Below are positions 23,927 through 34,324 of a stretch of 64,000 nucleotides of DNA, one piece after another. The stretch's first letter is position 1. Each line of letters begins with the position of its first letter. Below the pieces are notes generated by a model. That model ran no database searches, was not told where the DNA came from, and saw nothing but the letters and a program-made list of their open reading frames with translations. The position numbers and the translations under genes were made by a program. Source of the stretch: Hysterangium stoloniferum (Eukaryota; Basidiomycota; Agaricomycetes; Hysterangiales; Hysterangiaceae); the NCBI GenBank assembly GCA_015178975.1, contig WHVD01000023.1, positions 620,001-684,000 on the forward strand, written 5' to 3'.

Positions 23927-25658
23927 TTAAAATGTGTTATCCTCATCTACCTCATCCTCTGACTCATCATCAGTAAAGTCTGCATACTCAGGAGATGGTC
24001 CCGTACTATTTATCAATGCGGAACCATTCGAGCCACCAATATAACTGGCATTCATACCAAGGTCAAGTGGTTGACCCAGTCGGAAAGCCTCCATGTTCGG
24101 CAAAAGAGGCATGTTGTCCGGTTCTTGTCCATATGTCATGTTGTGATGGGTAATAATGTCTGTAAGCTGTTCTTTGGGCCCTTCATGCAAACGTTCCAAA
24201 AGAGTACGAAAAATGTTCCAAAATGTCTCGATGGAAACCTCTGGTTGACCAATTGCAGAAGAGAGGTTGCTGAGATGTTCATGGAATATCTGTGGAACTA
24301 ATTCAAAGACGGGATGGTCTGGAGGAGCATACCGTGCTTCCATCTCATCAAACAACTCAGGAGGAACAGGTATCTTGAAATCAATGGCACTGAAGTGCGA
24401 TGGATTGGCACGTATCAATGCAGGGATGCCATGTGGTAAGAGCTTATGTCGAGAAGCACGAGGAGCTGACTTGTTCTTGAGACTAACCCAACGGTCAACT
24501 TCAGTCTGCAGCCAGGGGATTGCAATCCATCGAAAAAGAAGACTAATGTGTGGAGGTTAGAGAGGCCCGACATGTTTAATATACTTAATGTACTTACTTT
24601 TCTAGAACATCATTCACATCATACCAACCACTGTTCACACCATATTCTAAGATATCCTCAAAACCTGGAGAGAAGTCCCTTCGGAAGATTGACCATTTGA
24701 TTTCAGAAAGAATGTTATTGTGCCCTGTTGCAAAGCGATGCTGAAGAGTACCCAAAAGGTTTGGATCGAGACGGTGCCGAATTGATGTGTGTGCATTTGC
24801 AACACCATAGTTTTCTGTTCCTCGGTCACTTTGAGTTATGATTGGAACCCCTATTGAGTCACATATGAAATATTCCCAGTCCCAACTATAGAGTACATAC
24901 CTCCAATTCGCCGACAGGTGTCCAAGTAGTATTTCGCAATAAGCCTTGGATTCTTGTTTGTCCACCAGACTTTAAGCCAATTGATTTCACCGGAAAATGC
25001 TTCTATTCCAGCATGCAGCCACAGACCAAATCGTCCCCATTTGTCATGCTGATCTTGAGGCCACACATCATTGATGCCTGCTGTCCAAAGACGGTGTCTG
25101 TGAAATCCACGACGACGGCGTTGTTTGACCTCATCAGGTTCTACTATCCTGAGCAGCTGACTGATCGTTTGACTGGACCCATTTGAGAAAAAGCATATTC
25201 TGCAGCTACAAAATTGACCTACCGAGATGCACGTATGTCATGTTCTATTCGAAGTGACTTACAAATACCCTCAATCCCACGTAGAGGAAAGCACTTTCGA
25301 ATTTCATATATTTTGTTGTAAATGGTTTCTGGAGTATGATTTTGTTGACGGGTCGAGAGCATGCCCCACTGTTTTCGTAGTCTTCGAATAGTGATAACAC
25401 TGTAAGAATGAAGCCAGTGATAATATTTCGATGACATCAAAGGTCCAATATACCTCAATCCATAATTGTTAGTGTCATAGTGTTCCTTGAGCAGTTCAGC
25501 GATCTTTACATCTGACAAACCGAGTTCATAATACTGCCGGAGAGGTTCCTGTATACTCTCATCCGGTGCTGAAAATACATAAGATCAGATGGGATGAAAA
25601 TGTTGATAAGGATACAACAACTCTCACGACGTGGCTTATGTTGGTTTTTTTGAGGCAT
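23927..25658 (-). CDS. Retroviral-type (rve-like) integrase/transposase, six exons, 487 aa
   Basis: Model: complement(23927..24542, 24598..24850, 24901..25172, 25223..25399, 25454..25568, 25628..25658). The total is 1464 nt in one uninterrupted frame, and all introns are GT-AG of 50-59 bp. The N-terminal part has a helix-turn-helix-like region (LKEHYDTNNYG, then TIRRLRKQWGML). The catalytic core reads NDVWPQDQHDKWGRFG, AGIEAFSGEI, ITQSDRGTEN and ILSEIKW. That offers two Asp and a Glu 40 residues after the second Asp. The C-terminus is Asp/Glu-rich. The protein resembles the integrase-core family common in Agaricomycetes and is likely the element's transposase. I assign the catalytic triad by motif position only. 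Confidence 0.88.
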
Positions 25659-26959
25659 CAAGATACCAAGTGAAGGGCGTCAAAACATGTGACTTAGCTG
25701 TCAACACGAACCACGACTCTGCTTTTGCAATAGTGTGTTCTCCCATTATGTGTTCACTGCACATATCCTGGCTGTCTTGCTCCTGCTCACTTGTTCTCAT
25801 TACTTCCAGTGGCTATTCATGGTCTCTCTATGATAGCAAGAGTCTCCTAATGCAATCTCTAAATCTACTTTCTCTCCAAACTAACTGCTTTACTATCGCC
25901 AACCACTCAGTTTATTTCACAAATTAGGCCTTATGCACACTTATAAATCTTCCTGATCATGGTCCAAGACACAGAATTCCCTTTGTGATCTCGACGTGTA
26001 CATTGCTACCTCTGAAGTTCAACCCTCCATTCAGAATGATAGGCCATTCTCTGCTCCTCAACCGTCAAGCAAGCTCTCCTCTCTCCTATTCGCAAGCTCG
26101 CACCAGATACCATCGAGCAGATCTTTGGGCTATGCAACAGTGGTGAAATAGTCCCTGGCCAATATTAAGTCATCGCCGCCGCACCGATCCTACCCAGTCA
26201 AATCCACAGAAAACGGCGTCACGTCGCTTTGACAACACCCCAGTTATGCCAACATCACACCTGAGCGCACCACTGAGCCGACACACCCAAAGTAAACCCT
26301 TTCATTATCATACCAGAGTGGCTCAGGTGCTCTGACGTACTTCCCATTGACATCTATCTTGGTGAGGGCTTGGACAAGTCTGCAATGCGCCTAAGAACAC
26401 TATTACCTTCCATACATAGATAGTTCTATTGGGCAATCAGTTCCATTGCTGCCATCCTTTACATGTTACAGATTCATTCCCCAGTGTCCTCATGGCCATC
26501 TTTCCCACTGGCCGACGCAGAGATGCCTCACGCGACTTTCGTGTCATTCCCACTACCTCTTCCATTACACCCACTCGTCCTCGGTCAGATCACCACTCCC
26601 AATCTCAAAAGCATCAACGTTTATCATCCATCAACCTTCCCCAATTCATTATGTATGAACTATTCATGACTGTGCCCTCACACATGTTCTCGACCATTAC
26701 GGAGCAAAGCAGGAGCAGGACCACCGCAAGATATGAAATGCATGCTTGGTCTCGTGATTCTGTGACGAGACTGTTTTCGGTCTGAGTGTAGAAGGCCTGA
26801 TTTGGGATTTGACGATGAAGGCATAAGAGAAGGCACTCAAGAACAATTCCACAAAGTGAACTTTTATTAACAAGCCAGCAGATGCCCACCCAATCCCAGA
26901 AGTGCTTATATCTTCCCATTATATCACCGCCTCATTCTCGTCTCCCATCCACCCTCGTA
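25659..26959. other. Interior of the TIR element without a recognised gene
   Basis: Plus-strand frames near 26429-26785 and 25631-25927 have no recognisable motif. This probably includes the promoter and 5' flank of the integrase gene. Confidence 0.5.
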
Positions 26960-27202
26960 TCTAGTCTACCTGCTTAGTATTTAGTTAAATTCTATGAGAA
27001 TCCTGTTAACATAATCAATTTTCAAAAGTATATACAATGTTTCTGTGCTACACCTTGTACCTTTCCGCTTTGTGATGCATTGCTTGCTATTTGCGCTCAT
27101 GGCTTGTTTATCTTGTGGCTATATAGCCGGGGGGTATACGAGGTCCTACTATTTGCCGATACGGCAGTTCAAAATTGAGGCTGATCGCTCCGGCTTGCCA
27201 TA
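26960..27202 (-). repeat. Right TIR (243 bp)
   Basis: Inverted copy of 21479-21721. It ends GGCTTGCCATA, followed by the GTTCCG duplication at 27203-27208. Confidence 0.93.
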
Positions 27203-27426
27203 GTTCCGAGACTATTACTCATGTCGACACCAGTCGCCCTGGCAGCCAGAATCAGCGGACAGCTTCAAGGACGAATCTCATCATCGACCACCAGCAGCAT
27301 CTGTTGAAGGCTCACCAAGACTGTATAACAGCCCTTGCGTGTATCGATTCACCCTTCCGCGGCGGTATCGTCAGCGGTGACAGGTCAGGTGTTGTGAAGG
27401 TGTGGCGCGTAGAGGAAGCCCAGTGA

Positions 27427-29256
27427 CAGAAAAATTCTTTGTATCTATTAGCGGTTTTTGCCGCAGGTCATGTATCCATTTCGCTTTTCAATTTTTTTTT
27501 GTCACATCGACTGGCACTTTGTTCCGTTTGATGCGCAACCACATCAGATTCAAGGGAATCTATGTAGAGATATATTGTGCGGGGAAACAGGGCGGAATGC
27601 ATTCGCTACTCTTTATTAAATCGAAATTGAGTTATAGATTAGCGAGGAGCGCCGGCCGCCCGGCGAACATGTGTTAGCCCGGAAGCATCCTTCTTCTATA
27701 CGTATTGGGCTATCTTGGCCTGTCGGTCGTATTATTGGACAAGGTAACAAAGCACCCCTCAGTAGAACTAACAAGGATATGCATATGGACTTTAAGGAAG
27801 AGGGACTGTGTGGTATGCAGCTTTTGCCATGTTGGTGTGATGAGACGCGTGGCCGTAGGGATGGGTTTCTTGACTCTCAGCCTAAACCACGTGGGTTTCT
27901 ACTCCGACTTCAGTTCAAAACGCAGTGCCTCCTAATTTGGGTTGTTCTTAATATAGGTCAGTTAATTGTTTTACCGGCGGATTTCTTGTGTTTGCGGTCG
28001 GAGCGCGAATATTAGTACGGCAACTCAACCTCCTGCGTATAAAGCCCTGCCTGGTGCCACCACTCTCTTCACCGTCCTACCCCTCTTCTCAACCCCCCCT
28101 TCCCCCCCAACGTCACATCAACGCAAACTCTAGCTTACTTGTTGCCTCATTGTCCTCTCTCAAGCCCCTTTGAAGCGTTATATCAAGCCCCTCCAGGTCA
28201 TCAAGCGTTATATCAACCCCCTCAAGGTCATCAAGCGTTATATCAGTTCAAGCCCAATACTGTTACTTTTTCTTGGCTGAGTTGCCCCCACGGTCGCTGT
28301 CTGCTATGAGAATCACTGAGTTTTTTGATGCATTCACTGATGGTATTGTTTGTAGCGTTATTGTCCTTTCAGAACCGACTTTTTCAAGCGTTTACTTACT
28401 TTGCTTTCGCTTCTTGAGTTTCTTGACTTGGCTCTCTGGCTTGATCAGCAATTCTGGGGGTAGGGCGGTAGCGGTAGCGGTAGCCCCCTGATGAGAGCTT
28501 TCGTCGGCTCGAAACCGTTACAATCTGTATTCCCTAGCCACCCTCTACCTTAGCTGACAAATTTCATATCTTTCATTCTCTCAATCCCTTATTCTCACCA
28601 ACAGGGCTGGGTTGCTGGCTCCCGACCCCTGCGGGGGTTGGGTGACTGTGAGCCCCATAAGTGTCTCGTTTATGTCATAGTATTATAAATACTATAGATT
28701 GCTTTGCTTTTTTTTCTATGTTTTCGCCGTTTTATAATATATATAACTTATAACCTATAATTATAATTATTTAAATATGATAAAAAAATTTCAATCATTA
28801 AAAGCATTGCGAAGCAGTAAAGTAAAAGTTGAAGCTTGAGGGATGTCACGCTCTACCGGCTGAGCCGCGAAGGAGTTTCGTGATGCTAATGTATGATGGA
28901 TTGGTAAAGTCGGGTGGGAATGAGACGGCGTTACGTGTCAGGTGGGCAGAGGGATCGAAAGTCACAAATTTGTTGCCCTTAACAGTGAATTCTCCGCATC
29001 TAAGGAATGCAGCAAAAGCAAGCTTTACGCCAGCATCGATGTTGGGAGCATCCAGGGAAGACCCTGGATTGGAGTAAAAGACTAGGCGTTGGAGAATGGG
29101 AGGGTGATGGGTGCGACAGGGTGACGGGCTCGTTCACCGAAATAACGCTTGATACCCCGGATGACCCGCTGGACAAGAGGGGCCTCGACAGCGTGAAAGG
29201 GGAGGTCACAATCGACATGGAGGGATTTAACATGCCCAAGGTAGGACTTGATTGTT
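27427..29256. other. No gene recognised; short tandem and promoter-like repeats
   Basis: GCGTTATATCAA-containing units of about 27 bp occur three times at 28169-28250. At 28018-28060 a segment with ACTCAACCTCC and GTATAAAGCCCTGCCT looks like a TATA-containing promoter; a close copy lies at 30375-30410 next to the inverted-repeat element. No long frame has a recognisable product. Confidence 0.5.
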
Positions 29257-30359
29257 TACAGGCGTGTGCCCTCAGTTCCACTTCCATTCCCAGACTGTAT
29301 TCATTGGATGGATTTAATTATAGTGATTAGCCTCCATCGATCCATGCCCGCGGATTTTGCGTACTATTTTTATTGGAGGTAAAAAATAGTATATATTGAG
29401 CAGGTACCATTGCGAAAATCCTGAATTTCACCTACATGTAAAATAAATACGAGCATTTAAATATTCAGGCTATATTCATTGAATCGACAGCTCACGTGAT
29501 GTACCTTTTTTTTTTTTTTTGTTATATTTGTATCCCGCTTCAAGCAACAATGGCTAACTGCGGCTAGGGGGTGGAAAGGCCCCCAGCAAAACTATGCTAC
29601 GGTGGTAAGAAGTTCCGAGTGAGCTTTGTGTCTATGATGGATTTTAGAGGGCTCGAGTCAGGGTGGGACGGTGAAAGTCGGCGTACGGAGTCGGATGTAG
29701 CTAGAAGGAGAAAAAGAAAAAGAAGACCAGGAAAGGGATATGTACATCGTCCATGACGTTCGGGGACGATCTGTTGCGGAGGGATCGTGGGAGAGGTGTG
29801 GGGCGAGCGGGGGAGTCGGCGGAGCCAGGTGACTCTAAGGGCGTTCGTAAGGGCGTGGTGCAAAGGCAGAGGTTTGGCAGATAAATTTTGCAACTGCTCT
29901 GAGCCCAGACTTTGTACCCAGCAGAAAGGCCAGAAAGACCGCGTGAGACCTTTCGTAGGGGCCCACGCCAGTCTTCGTAAAGGGGGCAACTCGTTAAGAT
30001 GTGGTCGCGCGTTTGGAGGGGTCCATATCCATAGGGGCATGCAGTGGGCAGGTTGGGGAGGAAGCGGTTGTAGTATTCCCCAAAGAAGCCGTGCCCAAAG
30101 ATTGCTTGAATGAGGCGAGTGTGCTGTGCACTCACGTGATGTACCTACGACTGAGCAACCAGATGACACTGTCTCATGCCCTCACTTGTTTAAGCAACTA
30201 TGGTCTTGTTTAAGCACTCAATATATACTATTTTTCACCTCCAATAACAATAGTACGCAAAATCCGCGGGCGTGGATCGATGGAGGCTAATCACTATAAT
30301 TAAATCCATCCAATGAATACAGTCTGGGAATGAAGTGGAACTGAGGGCACACGCCTGTA
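29257..30359. mobile_element. Inverted-repeat element (about 1.1 kb, arms of about 144 bp) enclosing a LINE fragment
   Basis: The left arm is 29257-29400 and the right arm 30217-30359. They start and end with TACAGGCGTGTGCCC and its reverse complement and share GCGGATTTTGCGTACTAT. No target duplication longer than 2 bp is apparent. TCACGTGATGTACCT also occurs twice in direct orientation just inside the arms (about 29492 and 30133). The enclosed DNA includes a LINE C-terminal fragment on the minus strand. This may be a MITE-like element that acquired, or was entered by, a LINE. Confidence 0.65.
29701..30135 (-). pseudogene. Non-LTR retrotransposon (LINE) C-terminal fragment
   Basis: The minus-strand frame reads HTRLIQAIFGHGFFGEYYNR, then LQTRDHILTSCPLYEDWRG. 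This matches the pattern of the Cys/His-rich tail after the reverse transcriptase and RNase H of fungal LINEs and related genes. Upstream reverse-transcriptase motifs are missing and the frame becomes low-complexity at its end, so it is a fragment. Confidence 0.65.
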
Positions 30360-30680
30360 TTCGGTTGGAGCGGTGCGACAACTCAACCTCCTATGTATAA
30401 AGCCCTGCCTTGTTCGACCACTCTCTCCACCACCACCCCCCCAACGCCACATCAACACAAACTCTAGCACACCGAGACATGTATCTGTCAACGAGCTACT
30501 GCGATACTTGGTCTATCGTACATAGATTATTTATGCAGGAGTATGTGACCAAAAGAAATTATTGCCGGAGCTCTAGACCGTGAAGATTTGTGTGCGTAGG
30601 ATTCCGTTTGACGTGTTATTTCCCCAGTAAGCTATATCAACGATATAATATTGAATAGTGTACTCTTTCCGTAATTTAAT

Positions 30681-30985
30681 TTATGCATAATCCGCCAATA
30701 CCTTCTCAACTGTCTTCCAAGTATCTCCCCGCGCCACCCAAGTCTCACCATTGCGTTGCCCCCATATTTGACTATCCCACTGTTTTCCAAATGCCAGCAA
30801 CTGCGCGTTGATCACTTGCGAGTCGAATGACCGTGCCGTCTGCGTTGTATTCTTCAAATATGTTGTAAACATTGTCCACCTTGGGAGGTAGTACGTTCCC
30901 ACAATACCAGCCGATTGCTTCGATGCATAATCGTTGATCTCCCCGTCAGGTCCCCAAAGTGTGATTTGATTACGAGCGTACTGCT
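30681..30985 (-). pseudogene. Alpha-N-acetylglucosaminidase (GH89) 3' fragment
   Basis: The minus strand encodes ARNQITLWGPDGEINDYASK, a GTYYLPRW segment and a C-terminus with FGKQWDSQIW and GDTWKTVEKVLADYA before a stop at 30681. This matches the end of GH89 alpha-N-acetylglucosaminidases (human NAGLU family), which remove terminal GlcNAc. It begins abruptly at 30985 where the dispersed 165-bp repeat starts. About 95 bp of it also forms the broken 3' end of the GH89 piece at 47640-47731, so the window contains complementary parts of the gene family, 16 kb apart and inverted. Confidence 0.8.
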
Positions 30986-31142
30986 GATACCCAAAGTAGA
31001 TTTTTTATTATGTACTGTATTAAATATTATATATGTGCCTTCTGATATCCTATTGAAAGTATAGTAGGGACTATATCAAAAAACACTTTCACTCGGAAAC
31101 TATGCGTTACATAAGGTCTGACAAATTGTTTGCCATTCAATT
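30982..31142. repeat. Dispersed repeat of about 165 bp, copy 2
   Basis: Near-identical to 19548-19716 in the same orientation, with small indels in the AT-rich part. It adjoins the truncated edge of the GH89 fragment. Confidence 0.75.
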
Positions 31143-31812
31143 TGTTCTGTCCTGCCAGGCATAGATTTGTCGTCTACGTCTATATTTTACATGACCGCAA
31201 CCATCAAAGGGAATAGCTATCAAACTCAACATGAAGGTAGTAAGATCCCACAAGTCACATTGATAGAGATCACCACCCCAGGATTGGATAATACCCCATT
31301 TTTTTGTTTTTTTTAAAAAAAAACAATGACCCGGAGGGGAAATATAACAGCGACCCTCTAAGGTGTTGCTATGTATGATTGTAATAATATCATATTAGTA
31401 AAACGGGGTTAAAGAAATATGTTGCCCTTTTATTCTGGGAGGCTCCACGCTGGTCCACAACTTCGGGGGGGGACATCTAGGGTCGGTTTGCTGGTGTGGT
31501 CCATGTCTCACATGAATTTGCAATAAATTCAAGTATTTTCTACATTATAATTGGTGCGCCGGCAAACCTTTTTGGAGGTGAAGTGGCAATCCAGGGATTT
31601 TTGTCAGGCCGAAGCATACATAATCTGGGCAAAAAATGTGAGCCTTGGAAGCTTGATCAAGTTCAAAATTTGCTATGCTAGATCTAATCCGGGGAAGAAA
31701 TGGTTAAATCACACCATTTATTTCTGGATCAAAGGTTCCAAAATGAGTGATATTGAGATCATACTTCGGGCCCACGTTTTGAAGTGCAGTGGTAGCCGGG
31801 TATCAATTCTCG
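31143..31812. other. No gene recognised
   Basis: Includes a poly-T/poly-A stretch near 31300-31325. It is probably the 3' flank of the DUF6534-type gene. Confidence 0.45.
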
Positions 31813-33753
31813 CTAAATGCCGTTGTACACTTGTGCCTTGCCAATGTCTGTCACTGACTCCTCTCTCGATGTTTCGACTTCCTTCGTGATAGTAACGCCA
31901 TATGGCACCTGTTGTGACTTCCCGAAAGCAACCCTGTTCGATCGTGGTAGTCCCAGTTCATATGACGCGACAGCGCTCTAGAGAGAGGGGAAATACGTTG
32001 GCGAGAAATGCACAACAAGATAAAAACTCCTCACCTGCCGAGTGCGCAACGCAGTCCCTCCTTGAGTCGACGTCTGTACCTACGTTAAGCTATACTTCGA
32101 TGCCAGATTGGGACATCTACTTACCTGCCCCCCACGCGATAGTTCATGATCGTCGCCGTCGCCAAATAGCACGTTGGGAGGCATAGTTGGATTTGATAAC
32201 GAGGTGTTCCATCCGGCCCGTGCATTTAGCGACGACAGTAGGACGTTTGTGTACAGTTTCGACAGCGGGAGATCCCAGATAAAATTGCTGTTTGGGGAGG
32301 ATTAATCAGTAACTATCGCGGGTGAAGAAGGCATTCGATTGTACACAGTGGTATGCTAAGAAGACGCTTGTTGAGATTTTATCGCGCGGAAATGACATTG
32401 CGGACGTACTGGTAGCGCAAAGAAACATACGACATCCAAAATTGCAAATAGAGCTGTGATTAATCCTGTCTGTACTGTCAAACGAATGATCTGGTGGTGA
32501 CATGATTGACGTCGGCTTTCCCCAGGTGGAGTGGAATATACCTTTCTAATAGCACTATCAGTGCCAGTGTACCCTGTTCTCCTGCGTGACTACAAAACAA
32601 GTAGACGGTCACGCGCCAATTGTCTTCAAGGCAGCCAAAGACATACCAGAGACACGGTAAGTGAAATGGTGATGAGAACATCTACAACCCCCGTGGCGCC
32701 GAGCCACACGAGCGCGGGCCAATGCAACTCAGTTATCCTGGCATATACTCGCACAACCGCAACGGTGTGTGTCAACCAGACAGCACCCCCTAAACATAGC
32801 AGCGATAGGCCTCGATTGACCGCAAATTGGATGGAATACTACCTACCAAGAGATATAATAGAGAAAACGCAGATAATCAAGGCCAGCAGGCTAGATTGAC
32901 TGATCAGACGAATCCGCCATGCAATGAACATTTGAACAGGCGTTGAAATGGCAACCTGTAAATGCTCGATAAGTAATGATATTAAGTTGCAATATCATTT
33001 CAAGGCGCACCGTCACTACAGGTTCTATCGCGAAAGTTAGATTAAAACGTCAGGATCATAAGGGCAACGTACCAGCGTAGAGGCCTTTGGCGCCCGCTTC
33101 ATTCGCCATATCCCAAAAACAGACAAGTGTCACTCACCCAATGGGAGAAATGTCGTCGCTGCTGGTGTTGCTACAACAGCATGATTCTAGTCTAGTGACA
33201 CTAACAGAGGCTCTGCTTGGGCTTACCATATTCTAGGACCAACGGCTGGTAGATCATTGCAATATTAAAACCCGTGTTGACTGTTTCCACCACGAGGAGA
33301 TACATAATCTAGAAGCCTTGAAAAAACCTGCCGGATCCGAGGGACCAGAACTCACAAAGCGCCGAATCCATGTTGCATCGCTGCATGAAATTAAAGAACC
33401 GCAGAGAAAACGGCTCTCAATAATACGTACTTCTTGTATGATTGAAAGTAGATGAACATCTATTGATGTCGACTTTAATTGACGGAATAGGATTGCCAGG
33501 AATATTTCTGAGAGACAAACCTGGACGAGCATGATCTAGTGCCATGTCCATGAGTCGGCAATTCTGATTGAGATGATTCATTACATACCCCATATAATAT
33601 ATTATTTGCGTAGGTGCCTAGTGCCATGTTGTAGGCGACATGTAACGATGACCACGGTGCTCACCTATTAACATAGGACCAAACCTACATTCCAGAGTCA
33701 ATATCCATGGAACAAATAACAATAATTACTTACACCAATTGTACTGACGACAT
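31813..33753 (-). CDS. DUF6534-type seven-transmembrane protein, 16 exons, about 328 aa
   Basis: Model: complement(31813..31977, 32125..32287, 32345..32355, 32410..32490, 32542..32589, 32647..32789, 32847..32955, 33011..33024, 33138..33170, 33227..33308, 33356..33380, 33431..33459, 33521..33535, 33589..33617, 33665..33684, 33734..33753). The parts total 987 nt with no stop until 31813, and all introns start GT and end AG. The spliced product has the order expected for this fungal family: QLVFGPMLIGTYANNILYG, QMFIYFQSYK, VETVNTGFNIAMIYQPLVLE, VAISTPVQMFIAWRIRLIS, RRRTG, IIRLTVQTGLITALFAILDV and WDLPLSKLYTNVLLSSLNAR, with a polar tail. Seven hydrophobic segments indicate an integral membrane protein of unknown function. 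Several exons are tiny (11, 14, 15, 20 and 20 nt), so automated annotation would probably miss or break this gene. Confidence 0.85.
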
Positions 33754-33898
33754 GAGGGTTCTATCTAAAATAAATCCGAAAGTTAGATGAAACTATTGCT
33801 CTACGATGCTGGTTAGAAATTGTGGAAGTCAACGCCGGGGGTCTGTGGGGACAAGGGAACAGCCAGCGCTCGGAGGTAGCGTATGACGCTTGACTGTG

Positions 33899-34324
33899 CT
33901 ATGTCAAGAAAGAGAAGAACACTCGAGCCACATGTCGGGTAGCCGTTTTGATATAAGTGCATCGGAACGGGCAGAGTTTCCAGATTGGACCGAGTCTCAC
34001 AATACCGCCGAAAGTTCTTCTGGCGATCAAATAATCAGTAGCCAAGTCGAGTAATAGGAAGACAGCCATGAGACATGAAGAGTATATTAATATGTAAAAC
34101 ATGGTAACCTCTCGATTCTGATACATATGTACCCACACGAAAATCAACTCGAAGAAGAGCGACACAAAATCCATTGACCCGATCCAGGCCACATGGTTCG
34201 ATCGCAGATCCCACGTGGAGCTGTAGCCGATCTTTTCTTTTCTATGCTGCAGCAGGGTGGGCGGCTCCTGAAGAAAAACATAGGACATATGCATAGAATA
34301 TTCACTTGGGGAAATGTTAAGCAC
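33899..34324 (-). other. Unrecognised open frame with hydrophobic segments (141 codons)
   Basis: An uninterrupted minus-strand frame with two or three hydrophobic stretches (DFVSLFFELIFVWV and LIYSSCLMAVFLLLDLA). It lies upstream of the DUF6534-type gene on the same strand and may be part of another intron-rich membrane-protein gene. I could not assign a family or join it to other exons. Confidence 0.3.

Larger units (their letters stand above)
21479..27202. mobile_element. Complete TIR element (5724 bp) with alpha-kinase and integrase genes; 243-bp TIRs, duplication GTTCCG
   Basis: Inverted termini of 243 bp (21479-21721 and 26960-27202) start TATGGCAAGCC and differ at only a handful of positions. 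GTTCCG lies on both outer sides (21473-21478 and 27203-27208). The disrupted VPS15 frame continues across the site as DTIGSETIT after removal of the element and one duplication. Inside are two divergent-family genes in convergent orientation: an alpha-kinase on plus (to 23878) and a six-exon retroviral-type integrase on minus (25658 to 23927). Their 3' ends are 48 bp apart. A 6-bp duplication, long TIRs and an rve-like integrase are also features of Polintons/Mavericks. No DNA polymerase B, ATPase, protease or capsid frame is present here. I know of no named superfamily that combines these two genes. Confidence 0.92.
19782..27426 (+). pseudogene. VPS15: VPS15 C-terminal WD40 region, truncated copy broken by two insertions
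   Basis: After a splice acceptor at 19780-19781 the frame reads ATIVVLDLRTM, ENLRHHGPIGTLCVD and, past an LTR, GVLTLWDIRFGLL and YPTKGRG. Later pieces read GGGFIVTGSEDRKLRLWDL (near 21335-21380) and, after a 5.7-kb element, CIDSPFRGGIVSGDRSGVV to a stop at 27424-27426. These are hallmark segments of the WD40 domain of VPS15, the kinase-like regulatory subunit of the class III PI3-kinase complex. The kinase and HEAT portions are absent. A frameshift near 20970 and internal stops show decay independent of the insertions. The flanks of both insertions rejoin in frame when each element plus one duplication is removed. A functional copy is presumably elsewhere, since VPS15 is conserved. Confidence 0.85.

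Noticed and set aside
21479-27202. A Polinton/Maverick
   Set aside because: The 6-bp duplication, long TIRs and integrase fit, but at 5.7 kb there is no DNA polymerase B, packaging ATPase, protease or capsid frame.
33899-34324. ABC-transporter or receptor start
   Set aside because: Hydrophobic stretches alone do not identify a family; no diagnostic motif was visible.
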